DNA of 64,000 nucleotides from Liolophura sinensis (lineage: Eukaryota; Mollusca; Polyplacophora; Chitonida; Chitonidae): NCBI RefSeq assembly GCF_032854445.1, contig NC_088301.1, positions 684,001 through 748,000 on the forward strand. Direction: 5' to 3'. Made by a program: the position numbers and the translations under genes. Below are positions 1 through 21,312 of this stretch, piece after piece (within the stretch, counting starts at the first letter, position 1; each line of letters begins with the position of its first letter). The notes under the pieces are model-generated. The model made no database searches. It was not told the origin of the DNA and saw nothing but the letters and a program-made list of their open reading frames with translations.

Positions 1-10494
<10,494 letters not shown>

Positions 10495-10535
10495 GGCCTT
10501 ACTCTACCCGAAGACGCCAATATTCTGTCTTACTG

Positions 10536-10543
10536 TGACGTAA
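10536..10543 (-). promoter_or_regulatory. CRE-like element near the PKA-C start
   Basis: The minus strand reads TTACGTCA, one base from the palindromic cAMP response element, about 42 bp upstream of the PKA-C ATG. It could sit in the core promoter or the 5' leader, since the transcription start cannot be read from sequence. It suggests feedback by CREB/ATF factors, which is an inference. Confidence 0.4.
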
Positions 10544-11607
10544 AGCCTGAACAATTAATCCCACAAAACCAAGCCCTGTTTTTACTGAGTTGATACCTCC
10601 TTCGCAGGGCACTACCTCATTTGCATATTCTTCTCCACGCTAAATTCATGCGAAGAGTCCAGTAGGCTTACACACAACGAAAGTATCCTTGCCGCTAGAT
10701 TTGCTTCCTAGACAACGTACATAGCCTGGTATTGTCGACAACACACTATAAATGACGCAAAGACCCAATTATCTGTCTAGAAAATGTAGGTCAGCGCGAA
10801 CTACTTTGTTGCGCGGAGCTGCCCTTCAATCTGTCAAGCAGCCTAAGTGCAGGCGAACAGATTTGGCAGACATGTTTGCCAGCAGAGTGGGAGCGAGCGG
10901 CTGTGTAGGTTGACTAAAGCTTTCTGAGTACGCATTCTCAAACTACATTCTCCACCGTCTTGCTTACTTGCTTATTGTACACGCAGGCGAATAATAAGTG
11001 ATTCGAGCAAGTCCGGTGGCTTCTGGCAATTAAATCACCCTGGTTGTGCACCATGCACAAGACGAACGTAACAGCGAAATAAGGATTTGGATAAGAGACG
11101 AGTTGCTTCCCTTGATATAAACGTGTATTATATAAATATTTGACCACCTCACGCCAGTTGCCTGGGACGAACAGTTAAGGGTTAAAGATGCAGTCCTGAA
11201 TAAACATAACCAGGAAAGACATGAGTGTGAATAGCAAAATAATTCACATGATATCATCTCCGGAGATTTATTTCTTTCTTTTTCATAACCGAAACAAACA
11301 TCACATTTTTTGGTTGGACTCCTCTCCTAAACACCACACACGCACATCCAATTCCAAACGAGCAAAAAATTCGCAAATAACCCCAACATAACCGAAATGT
11401 TTATGTCGACTTGCACTCAAGACCGTCGTTAAATGAAAGGCTCATGTTGAATGATACGCCGTCAAAATTTTGACCGACCGGCCATAGCACTGTAGTTCAG
11501 TTGTTATTGCACTCGCTTAAGTAAAGGGAGGATAATGTGCCGCACCTTTCACGTGGTCTTGGAACTAAGTCGCAGGTCTCGGAACTAAAACTTATCACAC
11601 TGATATA

Positions 11608-11613
11608 TTTATT
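11608..11613 (-). terminator. Poly(A) signal AATAAA of the small membrane-protein gene
   Basis: The minus strand reads AATAAA about 40 nt after the stop codon of the 69-codon gene, the usual position for a 3'-end processing signal in a compact transcript. Confidence 0.5.
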
Positions 11614-11652
11614 ATTTAAAAAAAAAGTCAAAGTGTCGAATAAAACAATTGT

Positions 11653-11862
11653 TCATAAATTCAACGCAACCGCCAAGACAATGAAAGTTGCATACATGTA
11701 TGTTGCAAATGCTAAGAATTTCATCCAAAAAGTTTTGCGCAACTTGCCGTCAGCTAAATATTTGCTGCAAAGCTGGTCCAGAGTGTCATTTTCTTGTTCA
11801 TTTTCTCCTGGAGCAGGCTTCACAACTTTCTTAGAAATCTTTAAGGGTGGACGTTTAGCCAT
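11653..11862 (-). CDS. Small single-exon protein with C-terminal membrane anchor, unidentified
   Basis: The 69-residue frame begins MAKRPPLKISKKVVKP with a strong initiation context, AAGATGG. It has a basic N-terminus, an acidic polar stretch (GENEQENDTLDQL), then CSKYLADGKLRKTFWMKF and a C-terminal hydrophobic segment at about residues 46-68 (FLAFATYMYATFIVLAVALN). Polar N-terminus plus a hydrophobic tail fits a tail-anchored or small single-pass membrane protein, probably facing the cytosol with its N-terminus. The frame upstream of this ATG has no other ATG. A CRE lies 92 bp upstream and a poly(A) signal 40 bp downstream, consistent with a complete intronless unit. I do not recognise the family; an old retrocopy is an alternative. 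Confidence 0.6.
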   Translation of the reverse strand: MAKRPPLKISKKVVKPAPGENEQENDTLDQLCSKYLADGKLRKTFWMKFLAFATYMYATFIVLAVALNL

Positions 11863-11943
11863 CTTTTTCCTCCGTTTGCGACAAAATAAGTTGAAAATTA
11901 ATTTCAGGCACCGCAATATCAGCAGCAGACTGAAGATACCGCG

Positions 11944-11961
11944 TGACGTGTTATGACGTCA
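11944..11961 (-). promoter_or_regulatory. Full CRE plus half site upstream of the small gene
   Basis: A perfect palindromic TGACGTCA at 11954-11961 is followed closely by a TGACGT half site at 11944-11949, in a locally CpG-containing stretch 80-100 bp upstream of the 69-residue frame. The spacing fits a proximal promoter driven by CREB/ATF proteins. Confidence 0.45.
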
Positions 11962-14086
11962 CGGACGCGCACTACAGAAATCGGACTAGCGTTAGATTCG
12001 AAAATCTCTGAAGCAATATGCTTTTAGCTGATTCGTAAATATATGGTGCTACTTTCTTGACTCTCGATCACAAAAATTGAGCATGGCATTCTTAAATTTA
12101 CATGCCATGTATAGATTCTCAATTATGTAATAAACGTAGGCCTATACTTAGGTACCAGTATATACTGATTCCAGTGAGTAGGCTTGTAGACCCTGTATAA
12201 GGTATTGCTTACCAGTGGTACATTATAGCGTATACAGGTAATAATTTCAAACTTATCATTATCAGCCCAAACATAAACGACTGTTGTGTCAAAGTAGATG
12301 TGTAGAGATATGCAAAGAACATTATCCCGCCCACCCAAACGGTGAAAAAAAAAAAAAAATCTGTCACTACCCGCATGCAAACGGTATGAATTAATGAAAG
12401 TTGATGTGCACAGATAGTGAGTGCAATCCCAAACAGGATTGTAGCTTAATTTAACTGACTTGATTTTTGATTTAAAACTGCACTTATTAATTGGATCCCA
12501 CACAAAACCGGTATTATTCAAAACAAAAGAAAAAGCGTTAAATGAATGTCAGTGGCACGCATGGTCAACTTTGACTATAACCATCTAACTGTAAAAGTAT
12601 AGGGCCTAGGCCTAGTTGTAACTATATCTGCGTGCCGAGAACTTGCTATATAGAGTTAAGAATAAATCTAGACCGTGTATATCAAAAGATATTAAATGTG
12701 GTGTACGACATGAGGTCTTGTTTAAACACAAAGCTGTGCGACTTTCACACTGGAACGCTCAGCGGCCAAATGAGGACGCGCCAACAGTGTTAGTGCATCT
12801 ACAAATAAACCAGCCGCCTGAATAGATATACAGCTCACAGAGCGTCTTAGAAAAAAAGGAAAATAGTCCGAAAATAAACAGTAAATATATACCGGGCTGT
12901 GTGGAGTGTGTATAGAGTACCGCGAGGCCTAAAGCTGAACTGCATAAGAAAGAAATCCTTGAAGTACTTGCACACATACAGATTTATACGCCAACTAGGT
13001 ATATTTACACGTGACAAGGTGAAAGTATTCACCTGTAGCCTATAGTAGACCCGCTAACCTGTCTTTAAAAGACATTATGGTACAAAGACTATATGTAAAT
13101 TATACACGAGCGTTGACATAAACATCTAGACTTGAAAATACCGCATGGACGGAAATAGACAATAATTGTAGGCCTATATTGTCAAAATATTTTGGACTTA
13201 CAAGGTAGCCTCGACAGTTATATACCAGGCCTATAGCGATATCTATATATTCATAACTCTTCACAAATCATATATGGGTCATGTTGGGCTATTTATATGA
13301 TATAGACACAAAGAACAAAATCATTGTTTTGTACATATATACCAGTGTATATACACGCTGAATGGTCATATATCTATTAAAATGTGATACACATCAAACA
13401 CATCAAGTTCGAAACCGCGGTTGGGATACAATTACGTTGTAGACAACAACAATGTTTTTTATGTTAGACATCAAAAAGGCATCTATAGTTAACTTGCATC
13501 GATCATAAAGGCAAGTTGTATTTTATTCACACCCTTGTATATACATTATTTTTACTAGATTTTAAATGTGATCGTAAAGCTAATTTGTCGAAGTAATATC
13601 CAGTGTTCTGGATATGCGTATTGGTTTTTATTCTATAATTAACAGCTCAAAATAAGTTCATTTTACGGATGTTAAAAATTCGTCCTCTTGATATACATAT
13701 ACATATATACAGGATGGTCAGGCTGTCTGAACTGATTCAGACGCTTACATGTACACAGAAAGCTGGTTATCATGGTGCCCCCATATATACGGCCTGGACC
13801 AATGTGGTATACACCTGACCCAGCAGCTATAGGGAGCGCATGCGCGCGCTGTATGGTGTAAGGATGTAACTTTATTGTGAGATAAAAATAACCAGCAAGC
13901 AGGACATACACGCAGAAAGCCTTCGGAAATAGACCTTAAGGGAGAAGTACATAACAAATATATAGCCGTCTGCCTTTCTGGACTGTTATTTTCATGTTCT
14001 GGCTCGAATGTCTCGAATGATGGAGACCCTGGACAAAAATCGCGTACAAAATGTCCTCACCTTTGTACCGCAGCTGGCTGAGCCAA
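11962..14086. other. Gene-free stretch
   Basis: AT-rich sequence with short poly(A) runs and TATACA-type simple sequence near 13693-13710. No exon, RNA gene or mobile element was recognised. Confidence 0.6.
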
Positions 14087-16478
14087 CAAAGATGCAGACG
14101 ACGGTATGTGTTACCTGTTCAACATACACTACAAATATGTAGACGACGGTATGTGTCAGCCGTTCAACATACACAACAAATATGTAGACGACGGTATGTG
14201 TTACCTGTTCAACATACACTGCAAATATGCAGACGACGGTATGTGTTACCTGTTCAACATACACTACAAATATGTAGACGACTGTATGTGTTACCTGTTC
14301 AACATACACTGCAAATATGCAGACGACGGTATGTGTTACCTGTTCAACATACACTACAAATATGTAGACGACGGTATGTGTCAGCCGTTCAACATACACT
14401 ACAAATATGTAGACGACGGTATGTGTTACCTGTTCAACATACACTGCAAATATGCAGACGACGGTATGTGTTACCTGTTCAACATACACTACAAATATGT
14501 AGACGACGGTATGTGTCAGCCGTTCAACATACACTACAAATATGTAGACGACGGTATGTGTTACCTGTTCAACATACACTACAAAGATGTAGACGACGGT
14601 ATGTGTTAGCTGTTCAACATACACTACAAATATGTAGACGACGGTATGTGTTACCTGGCCAACATACACTACAAATATGTAGATGACGGTATGTGTTACC
14701 TGTTCAACATACACTACATACACTACAAATATGTAGACGATGGTATGTGTCAGCCGTTCAACACACACTACAAAGATGTAGACGACGGTATGTGTTACCT
14801 GTTCAATACACACTACAAATATGTAGACGACGATATGTGTCAGCCGTTCAACATACACTATAAAGATGTAGACGACGGTATGTGTTACCTGTTCAACATA
14901 CACTACAAAGATGTAGACGACGGTATGTGTTACCTGGCCAACATACACTACAAATATGTAGACGACGGTATGTGTTACCTGGCCAACATACACTACAAAT
15001 ATGTAGATGACGGTATGTGTTACCTGTTCAACATACACTACAAATATGTAGACGACGGTATGTGTCAGCCGTTCAACATACGCTACAAATATGTAGACGA
15101 CGGTATGTGTTACCTGGTCAACATACACTACAAATATGTAGATGGCGGTGTGTGTTACCTGTTCAACATACACTACATACACTACAAATATGTAGACGAC
15201 GGTATGTGTCAGCCATTCAACATACACTACAAATATGTAGACGACGGTATGTGTTACCTGGCCAACATACACTACAAATATGTAGATGACGGTATGTGTT
15301 ACCTGGCCAACATACACTACAAATATGTAGATGGCGGTATGTGTTACCTGTTCAACATACACTACATACACTACAAATATGTAGACGACGGTATGTGTTA
15401 CCTGGCCAACATACACTACAAATATGTAGACGACGGTATGTGTTACCTGGCCAACATACACTACAAATATGTAGACGACGGTATGTGTCAGCCGTTCAAC
15501 ATACGCTACAAATATGTAGACGACGGTATGTGTTACCTGGCCAACATACACTACAAATATGTAGATGACGGTATGTGTTACCTGTTCAACATACACTACA
15601 AATATGTAGACGACGGTATGTGTCAGCCGTTCAACATATACTACAAAGATGTAGACGACCGTATGTGTAACCTGTTCAACATACACTGCAAATATGTAGA
15701 CGACGGTGTGTGTCTGCCGTTCAACATATACTACAAAGATGTAGACGACCGTATGTGTAACCTGTTCAACATACACTACAAATATGTAGACGACGGTGTG
15801 TGTCTGCCGTTCAACATATACTACAAAGATGTAGACGACCGTATGTGTAACCTGTTCAACATACACTGCAAATATGTAGACGACGGTATCTGTCAGCCGT
15901 TCAGCATACGCTACAAATATGTAGATGACGGTATGTGTTACCTGGCCAACATACACTACAAATATGTAGATGGCGGTATGTGTTACCTGTTCGACATACA
16001 CTACATACACTACAAATATGTAGACGATGGTATGTGTCAGCCGTTCAACATACACTATAAAGATGTAGACGACGGTATGTGTTACTTGTCCAACATACCC
16101 TATAACGATGTAGATGGCGGTATGTCCTACCTGTTCAACATACACTACAAATATGTAGACGACGGTATGTGTCAGCCGTTCAACATACACTACAAAGTTG
16201 TAGACGACGGTATTTATTACCTGGCAAACATACACTATAAAGATGTAGATGGCGGTATGTGTTACCTGACCAACATAAACTACAAAGATGTAGACGACGG
16301 TATGTGTTACTTGTCCAACATACCCTATAAAGATGTAGACGACGGTATGTCTTACCTGTCCAACATACACTATAAAGATGTAGACGAAAGTATGTGTTAC
16401 CTGGCCAACATACACTATAAAGATGTAGACGACAGTATGTGTCACCTGGCCAACATAAACTACAAAGATGTAGCCGAT
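14087..16478. repeat. 45-bp minisatellite, about 53 units, open on both strands
   Basis: The unit is 45 bp (core ACTACAAATATGTAGACGAC), with a 54-bp variant made by a 9-bp internal duplication. Since both lengths are multiples of three, any stop-free frame stays open: 817 codons on the minus strand (16445-13992) and 651 on the plus strand (14646-16601). Plus-strand units read MCYLFNIHYKYVDDG, with MCQPF and MCYLA variants; minus-strand units read THTVVYIFVVYVEQV. The variants recur in blocks, which shows higher-order amplification. The right end (after about 15.9 kb) is more diverged. There is no flanking exon evidence, so this is annotated as a repeat and not a gene. Confidence 0.93.
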
Positions 16479-16601
16479 TTAAAACATGTTTATGTTACCT
16501 GTGTAACATACACATGTATCAGGCCATGCGTGCAGCGAGGGAAGCGCCTATATCTAGAGATCCGTAGGGGTTGGAGAGATCAGCAGGCTGGGAGACAATA
16601 A

Positions 16602-19600
16602 AACGTACAGAGCTATTAATAGTGGTTTGCGTGTAAGTATAAGCTTCATAGTGACACAGAGAACGTAGACTATAACAGAGAACATAGACTATAACAGAAA
16701 ATATCAAACGGATACACCCAAAAAATCAGTCAGGGTTTCAATTGTTTTCAATGCGCGAAATTACTGCCAATACACGAAGTCAGCTGTAATAATTTAATAC
16801 CAAGGAACACATATGCACGCAGAATTTGAACTAAATGTAAGGAGCGCTCAAACTCTGCGTGTTAATATTTATGGGCAGTACAATGAAGTTCAGTCTGGGA
16901 TTACGTCACGTATGTATATATCCAGTCGTGCTACGGCAGTTCGATTCTTGTGAAAGATGATGAGACAGTTGTAGACACAAAATGGCAATAGTGTAGAACA
17001 AAATGAGAATTTTACATCGACAGATCCGCATAAATACGTGCGAACTGGGATGTAATAGAAGGGGATCACTGAGTGAGTAGCCCATACCTAAATTCTCTTT
17101 TATGTGCCGGCAAGTTACACGCTGCGTCGTTAACAGTATGCTGGCCAATGAAGACGCTAACAAAACTTGTGGGAAACGGCGTAAGAGACGAAATGTGCGT
17201 AAAATGCACAGGTGTTTTACAAAAAGTACTTTACCATGCATTTACCTGACCCCCCCCCCCAAAAAAAAAGAAAGAAATCATAATCAGTAGACCTATTTGA
17301 GGGCGATGCGGCATATACACGTATATACATACGGACATTAACGTTAAAGCGATCCTTTCAAGAACTGTAGAACATAGTCGCCTCTTCATGGCGACTTCGA
17401 CACACCGTCCTTACACAAAAACAACTTACAAACTGCGACAGTTGTCCTTCGAAAGATAAGTAATGATCCAAATATATCTGCGTGTCTATAATTTACCATG
17501 TAAGCAGGACTGTCACTGCAAATTAGCATAATTAGGAGATATTTATATATAAACTGACACTGCGTGTGATGTTGATGAAAAAACACTCAAGTCTCCACGG
17601 ATACAGTGTCGAATAGATGCAGAATGATAGCCCCAAGGTGTAACTGTAGGAAAGTAGCAAAGAACGACGTCTGGTCATGTCACACATCATGGAATTATGT
17701 CATCTTCATCACAATAAAGCCATTCAATACATCGTGTATAACCTCGGCGTACAGTTCGTAACTTTTTTGTATGTTTAGCACAAGTCAGGTATTGTTCTAC
17801 ATTTACTGAAGCGTAGCGCACTAGACATTATTAGTATGTCTTCGTTTTCCCACGTTTGAAAAACTCACGCAGACACATCCGATCAGTTTTTATCCCTTTT
17901 GAAATTACAGAGCAATAGACCGTCATAACGAGACAACAGGAGTCTTCTCTGGCTTAGTAACATTGATGATTTGCATTCTTTAGTGGAAATTCCGGACCCT
18001 CGTTGGCTTAGTGAACTAAAGCGTCTCTCTAAATGCAGTCAATGCATCTCAATTCACCCTTCACAAATGTATACAAACTGTCGTCAAGGTGAAGTATTCT
18101 TGAATGCGACTCAAGACAAAAATCAAAAAAATAAACACGATGTTTGTTTCTTACGCAATATGGAGCAATGATGGCCTTTATCCAAGAGGAGAACAGCACC
18201 CAGTGTGTGGGAACAGTGTTCACAACACTGACTGTGCCAGAGTAGTAGATCTACAACACTGACGCCGGGAGATAGGTAGGCCTACATGTAGCTTACAGCA
18301 CGTGCCCGGGTAATTATGCGACCCTCAATAAAACGGAACTATGGCGGGTGATAAGCAACACGGTACACCCCACGTCTTTCGCACAGATCAAGTCGTTTGG
18401 GGTACATAGCTAACCTCAGATGTGAATTTACATGGGCATAATTTGTTATGCACTGGGTATGTTTTCTTGTTATCACGTTTCTTACGTATTCGGTATGCGT
18501 AAATGACGACCACATGTAGTGTGGTAAGAAAATCACAGTATATAGGACTATACATTTGTTACATCATTTCAGACCGTGACCTCTGCCTGGCTAACGATGC
18601 TAAGGTTCTGCATGTACCCCTCTTACTGAAGAAATCATGAAGATATCGGTCAGGTATGTAGGCCTAATACTGTAAGGGTAGATTACAAGAGCTGGGCAGA
18701 TCCTTTGATGTCTTCCTAGTATTCTGTCATAACTGTAACTTTCCTCACAATACAAAGTGTGTCCAGTACTCAATGCCTTTCGGCTGTTGTAATTGTGTTA
18801 GCATCGATTTACGCGAACATGTTCTCTATTGTTAAAACCTACAATGTCCATTTATAGACAACCAAAACCAGCAGCGTCTGAAATATTTTACATCAACACA
18901 CAAAAAATGTGAAGAATAGATACTTGTGAACAACGGCAAGTACATATCAGTGCAAAAATCCATTCTGTCAAATTCCATCATTCCACAGGTGTTTTAATCT
19001 ATCAAGTTTTAACGTATGGTTTTCGTATTTTCTTTCTGTTATGATCTGTCGCAGTGCTTTGTTTTCTTTTTGTTAACGTCACACTGTTTCATGGGTAAAC
19101 TGTTTATATCACTAAGGAACAGCTGGTCAGTTTTGACTTTCATCTCTGTTTAAAAAAACAACAACAACAGAATAGAGGGCGTTATGATTTAGCAGGCAAA
19201 ACATTTCGTGATCAAACTGCAGACGGAAAATGTTCAATTCAAAGGAAAGACATTGTCAATCATACTCATATATTGTCTCTACTGTCACCTAATAGCATTT
19301 TGTCACGGTGAACATGTTCATCTGTCACAAGCTTTTTTCGTCAGATTTTTGTGACTTACACATGGATGCTGGACGTTTTCTGTTGTCGTCAACAGAGCTC
19401 TCAGAAAGCAAACAGCTTGTCACATGCAGTAAAAAAAATTTGCGGGGGTCATTAACCCGTTTTATGTCAAATAGAAACAACGAGGTGTAAGGTGGGCCCA
19501 AATGTCAGATCAGTGACGTCATCAAACCTGCTAACACAGAGTAAATCAGTCAATAACAGCCCATTACATTCGCTGCAGTCGTCCATCTGCCAACAGCGTC

Positions 19601-19763
19601 GCGGGACAGCTTCGTACTTCACTGTATCCTATGACACACATATGGGACAATTTATTCAAAAATAGCTGAGTAGCGCAGTCTGTATTGTTCAGGCACGAGC
19701 CGGGTTATACCAGTAATAATTGAAGTCAACAGGGAAAATGAGGTCTGAGTCAGTCTATATAAA
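16602..19763. other. Gene-free stretch
   Basis: Unique-looking AT-rich sequence. No exon with convincing splice sites, RNA gene or mobile element was recognised. Confidence 0.55.
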
Positions 19764-19902
19764 ATTCTATTTATTTATTTATTTGATTGGTGTTTTACGC
19801 CGTACTCAAGAATATTTCACTTATACGACGGCGGCCAGCATTATGAGAGGAAACTGGGCAGAGCCCCGGGGAAACCCACGACCATGCGCAGGCTGCTTAT
19901 TA
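19764..19902 (-). mobile_element. SINE family A, truncated copy
   Basis: It starts with an ATTT-rich tail (TTTATTTATTTGATTGG), then the family body TTTTACGCCGTACTCAAGAA, TATACGACGGCGGCCAGCAT and GAGCCCCGGGGAAACCCACG. The copy stops before the tRNA-like head present in the 35605-35852 copy, so it is 5'-truncated with the element read leftward. A run of GTAGGTGTAAG repeats follows at about 19960. Confidence 0.75.
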
Positions 19903-20965
19903 AATTCTAATTTTAGTTTGTAAGCCTATAGCTGGTATAGAAAAATAGGCATACATCTAAGGTAGGTGTAAGGTAGGTGTAAGGTGTTGTAGGTGAAAAG
20001 CCCGGATATACAAACAAGTATCTGACAGCTTGACGATTTTAGTTCATTGCTGGGGAGGGGGGAGGGGGGCATGTGGCGATATAGAGGGTTAGGCCAAGTT
20101 ATCCCACATAGAAGGTAATAAGCCTGAACACACAGATGGTTTGGTTGGCTGATGCTTATGTCGAATAACAGAGAACAGAACGCGATATGAAGGTGGAGAG
20201 CAACAACCTTCGGGTTACCGTAAAATGAGAACCATTTTCTCCCATTGTGGACTTAACATATACATGTAATGATCTACATAGTACAGCTGCGCAGCCGTAG
20301 TGCCTCCAACAAGAGTTCCAGCCTGCATCCCAGAAAGGTTTATTTCTGTTAATCTGTGAAGTTAATCTATATAGATCTGCTGATACGAGAGATAAACAAT
20401 TAAGTCAAATCCACCAAACTGCATATCCACTTAATGGACTTCATCACTGGACAAGTGGGGACAACAAACGCCTGTCTGGTATATCGGTCTGACGGCGGAT
20501 CAACTCTCTGCATCTGTACTATATGTAAGAATTTATTGGTAAATTCTTACTGTACATGTATGTATGTGTGCATCATCAACTTTGCAAACTCAGATGTAAA
20601 TCAAATATACGGCTAGCGTAACCAAGGTAACAACAACATGCAGTCTATAATGAGAACTATTTACGAATCATATTCTCCAACAAGCAAAGCCGCATGTATC
20701 TATCATCACATCCGGAAACCTCAGTATTACAAATTTCGGCGGGTTGTCTTGGTTACCCATGGCAACATGTACAACGTGCTATTCAGACTGTTATATAGCG
20801 TATTTACTCTGACTCGAGAGAGCCGGGCAGCTGTTCTAAATATTGCAGATAAGGATTTTCTACTTTGTAGCTATTGTTTATGCCTACCTTATGAAGTATT
20901 TTTAATTTACCTCCACCAGTTAAGTTTTAACATGGGTCCATCACGTCACCACTCCGTTAACTTAC
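19903..20965. other. Stretch without recognised gene
   Basis: Contains short G-rich (20052-20070) and low-complexity patches. The long plus-strand frame at 20638-21312 overlaps the better minus-strand exon candidate and includes a poly-valine run from GTT repeats, so it is not called. Confidence 0.5.
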
Positions 20966-21218
20966 CGTCCCAGGCAAACAAGCGGGTCATCTCCCGCCTC
21001 AGTCGTTCCTGTCGAATTCTCTTACACACCCTAAGGTCATATTTTCTACTTCCAAATATATGGCCTCTGTTGGATAGCACTGTATTGGACTGTTTACCCT
21101 TTGAAGCCACCCCTGGTAGTCCAATTTCTGGGAGCGACCGACACTTTCTTTCGCTGTCATCTTTTCTTTTCGGTTTCTTATCGTTCGACGAGTCGAACAA
21201 GTCGAAAAAGAAGTTCAT
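20966..21218 (-). CDS. Candidate first coding exon, unidentified; possible alternative PKA-C N-terminus
   Basis: The ATG at 21218 opens 84 codons plus one base and ends at a near-consensus donor, GACG/GTAAGT; the frame stops 6 codons into the putative intron. The peptide starts MNFFFDLFDSSNDKKPKRKD, is highly charged, and ends RQERLRREMTRLFAWD. It has no repeat character. The exon leaves in phase 1, which is the phase of PKA-C exon 1, and it lies 12.7 kb upstream of PKA-C exon 2 on the same strand. If spliced there, it would read FAWD-VKEFLAKAKDEF without a break, replacing the myristoylated start by an 84-residue extension. PKA genes in other animals use alternative first exons, so this is plausible but unproven; it may belong to another gene or be chance. 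Confidence 0.42.
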
Positions 21219-21312
21219 GATGGTTGTTGTTGTTGTTGTAGGAATTAATCAGTTACGAAAGTTTGTGGTGGATGTGTATACCGACTGCGTAGGAATCAAG
21301 GGCCCGGTATGA

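Noticed and set aside
13992-16445. 817-codon minus-strand frame as a protein-coding gene
   Set aside because: It lies almost wholly inside the 45-bp array, whose unit length keeps any stop-free frame open. No intron, promoter or domain supports it, and the opposite strand is equally open.
14087-16478. CRISPR array
   Set aside because: Units are contiguous with no unique spacers, the host is an animal, and no cas genes are present; this applies to all arrays here.
14646-16601. 651-codon plus-strand frame as a reverse transcriptase because of repeated YVDD
   Set aside because: A real reverse transcriptase has one such motif within several conserved blocks; here a 15-residue unit is simply repeated and the other blocks are missing.
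20638-21312. 224-codon plus-strand frame as a gene
   Set aside because: It contains a poly-valine run from GTT repeats, has no domain, and overlaps the minus-strand exon, which has better coding character and a splice donor.
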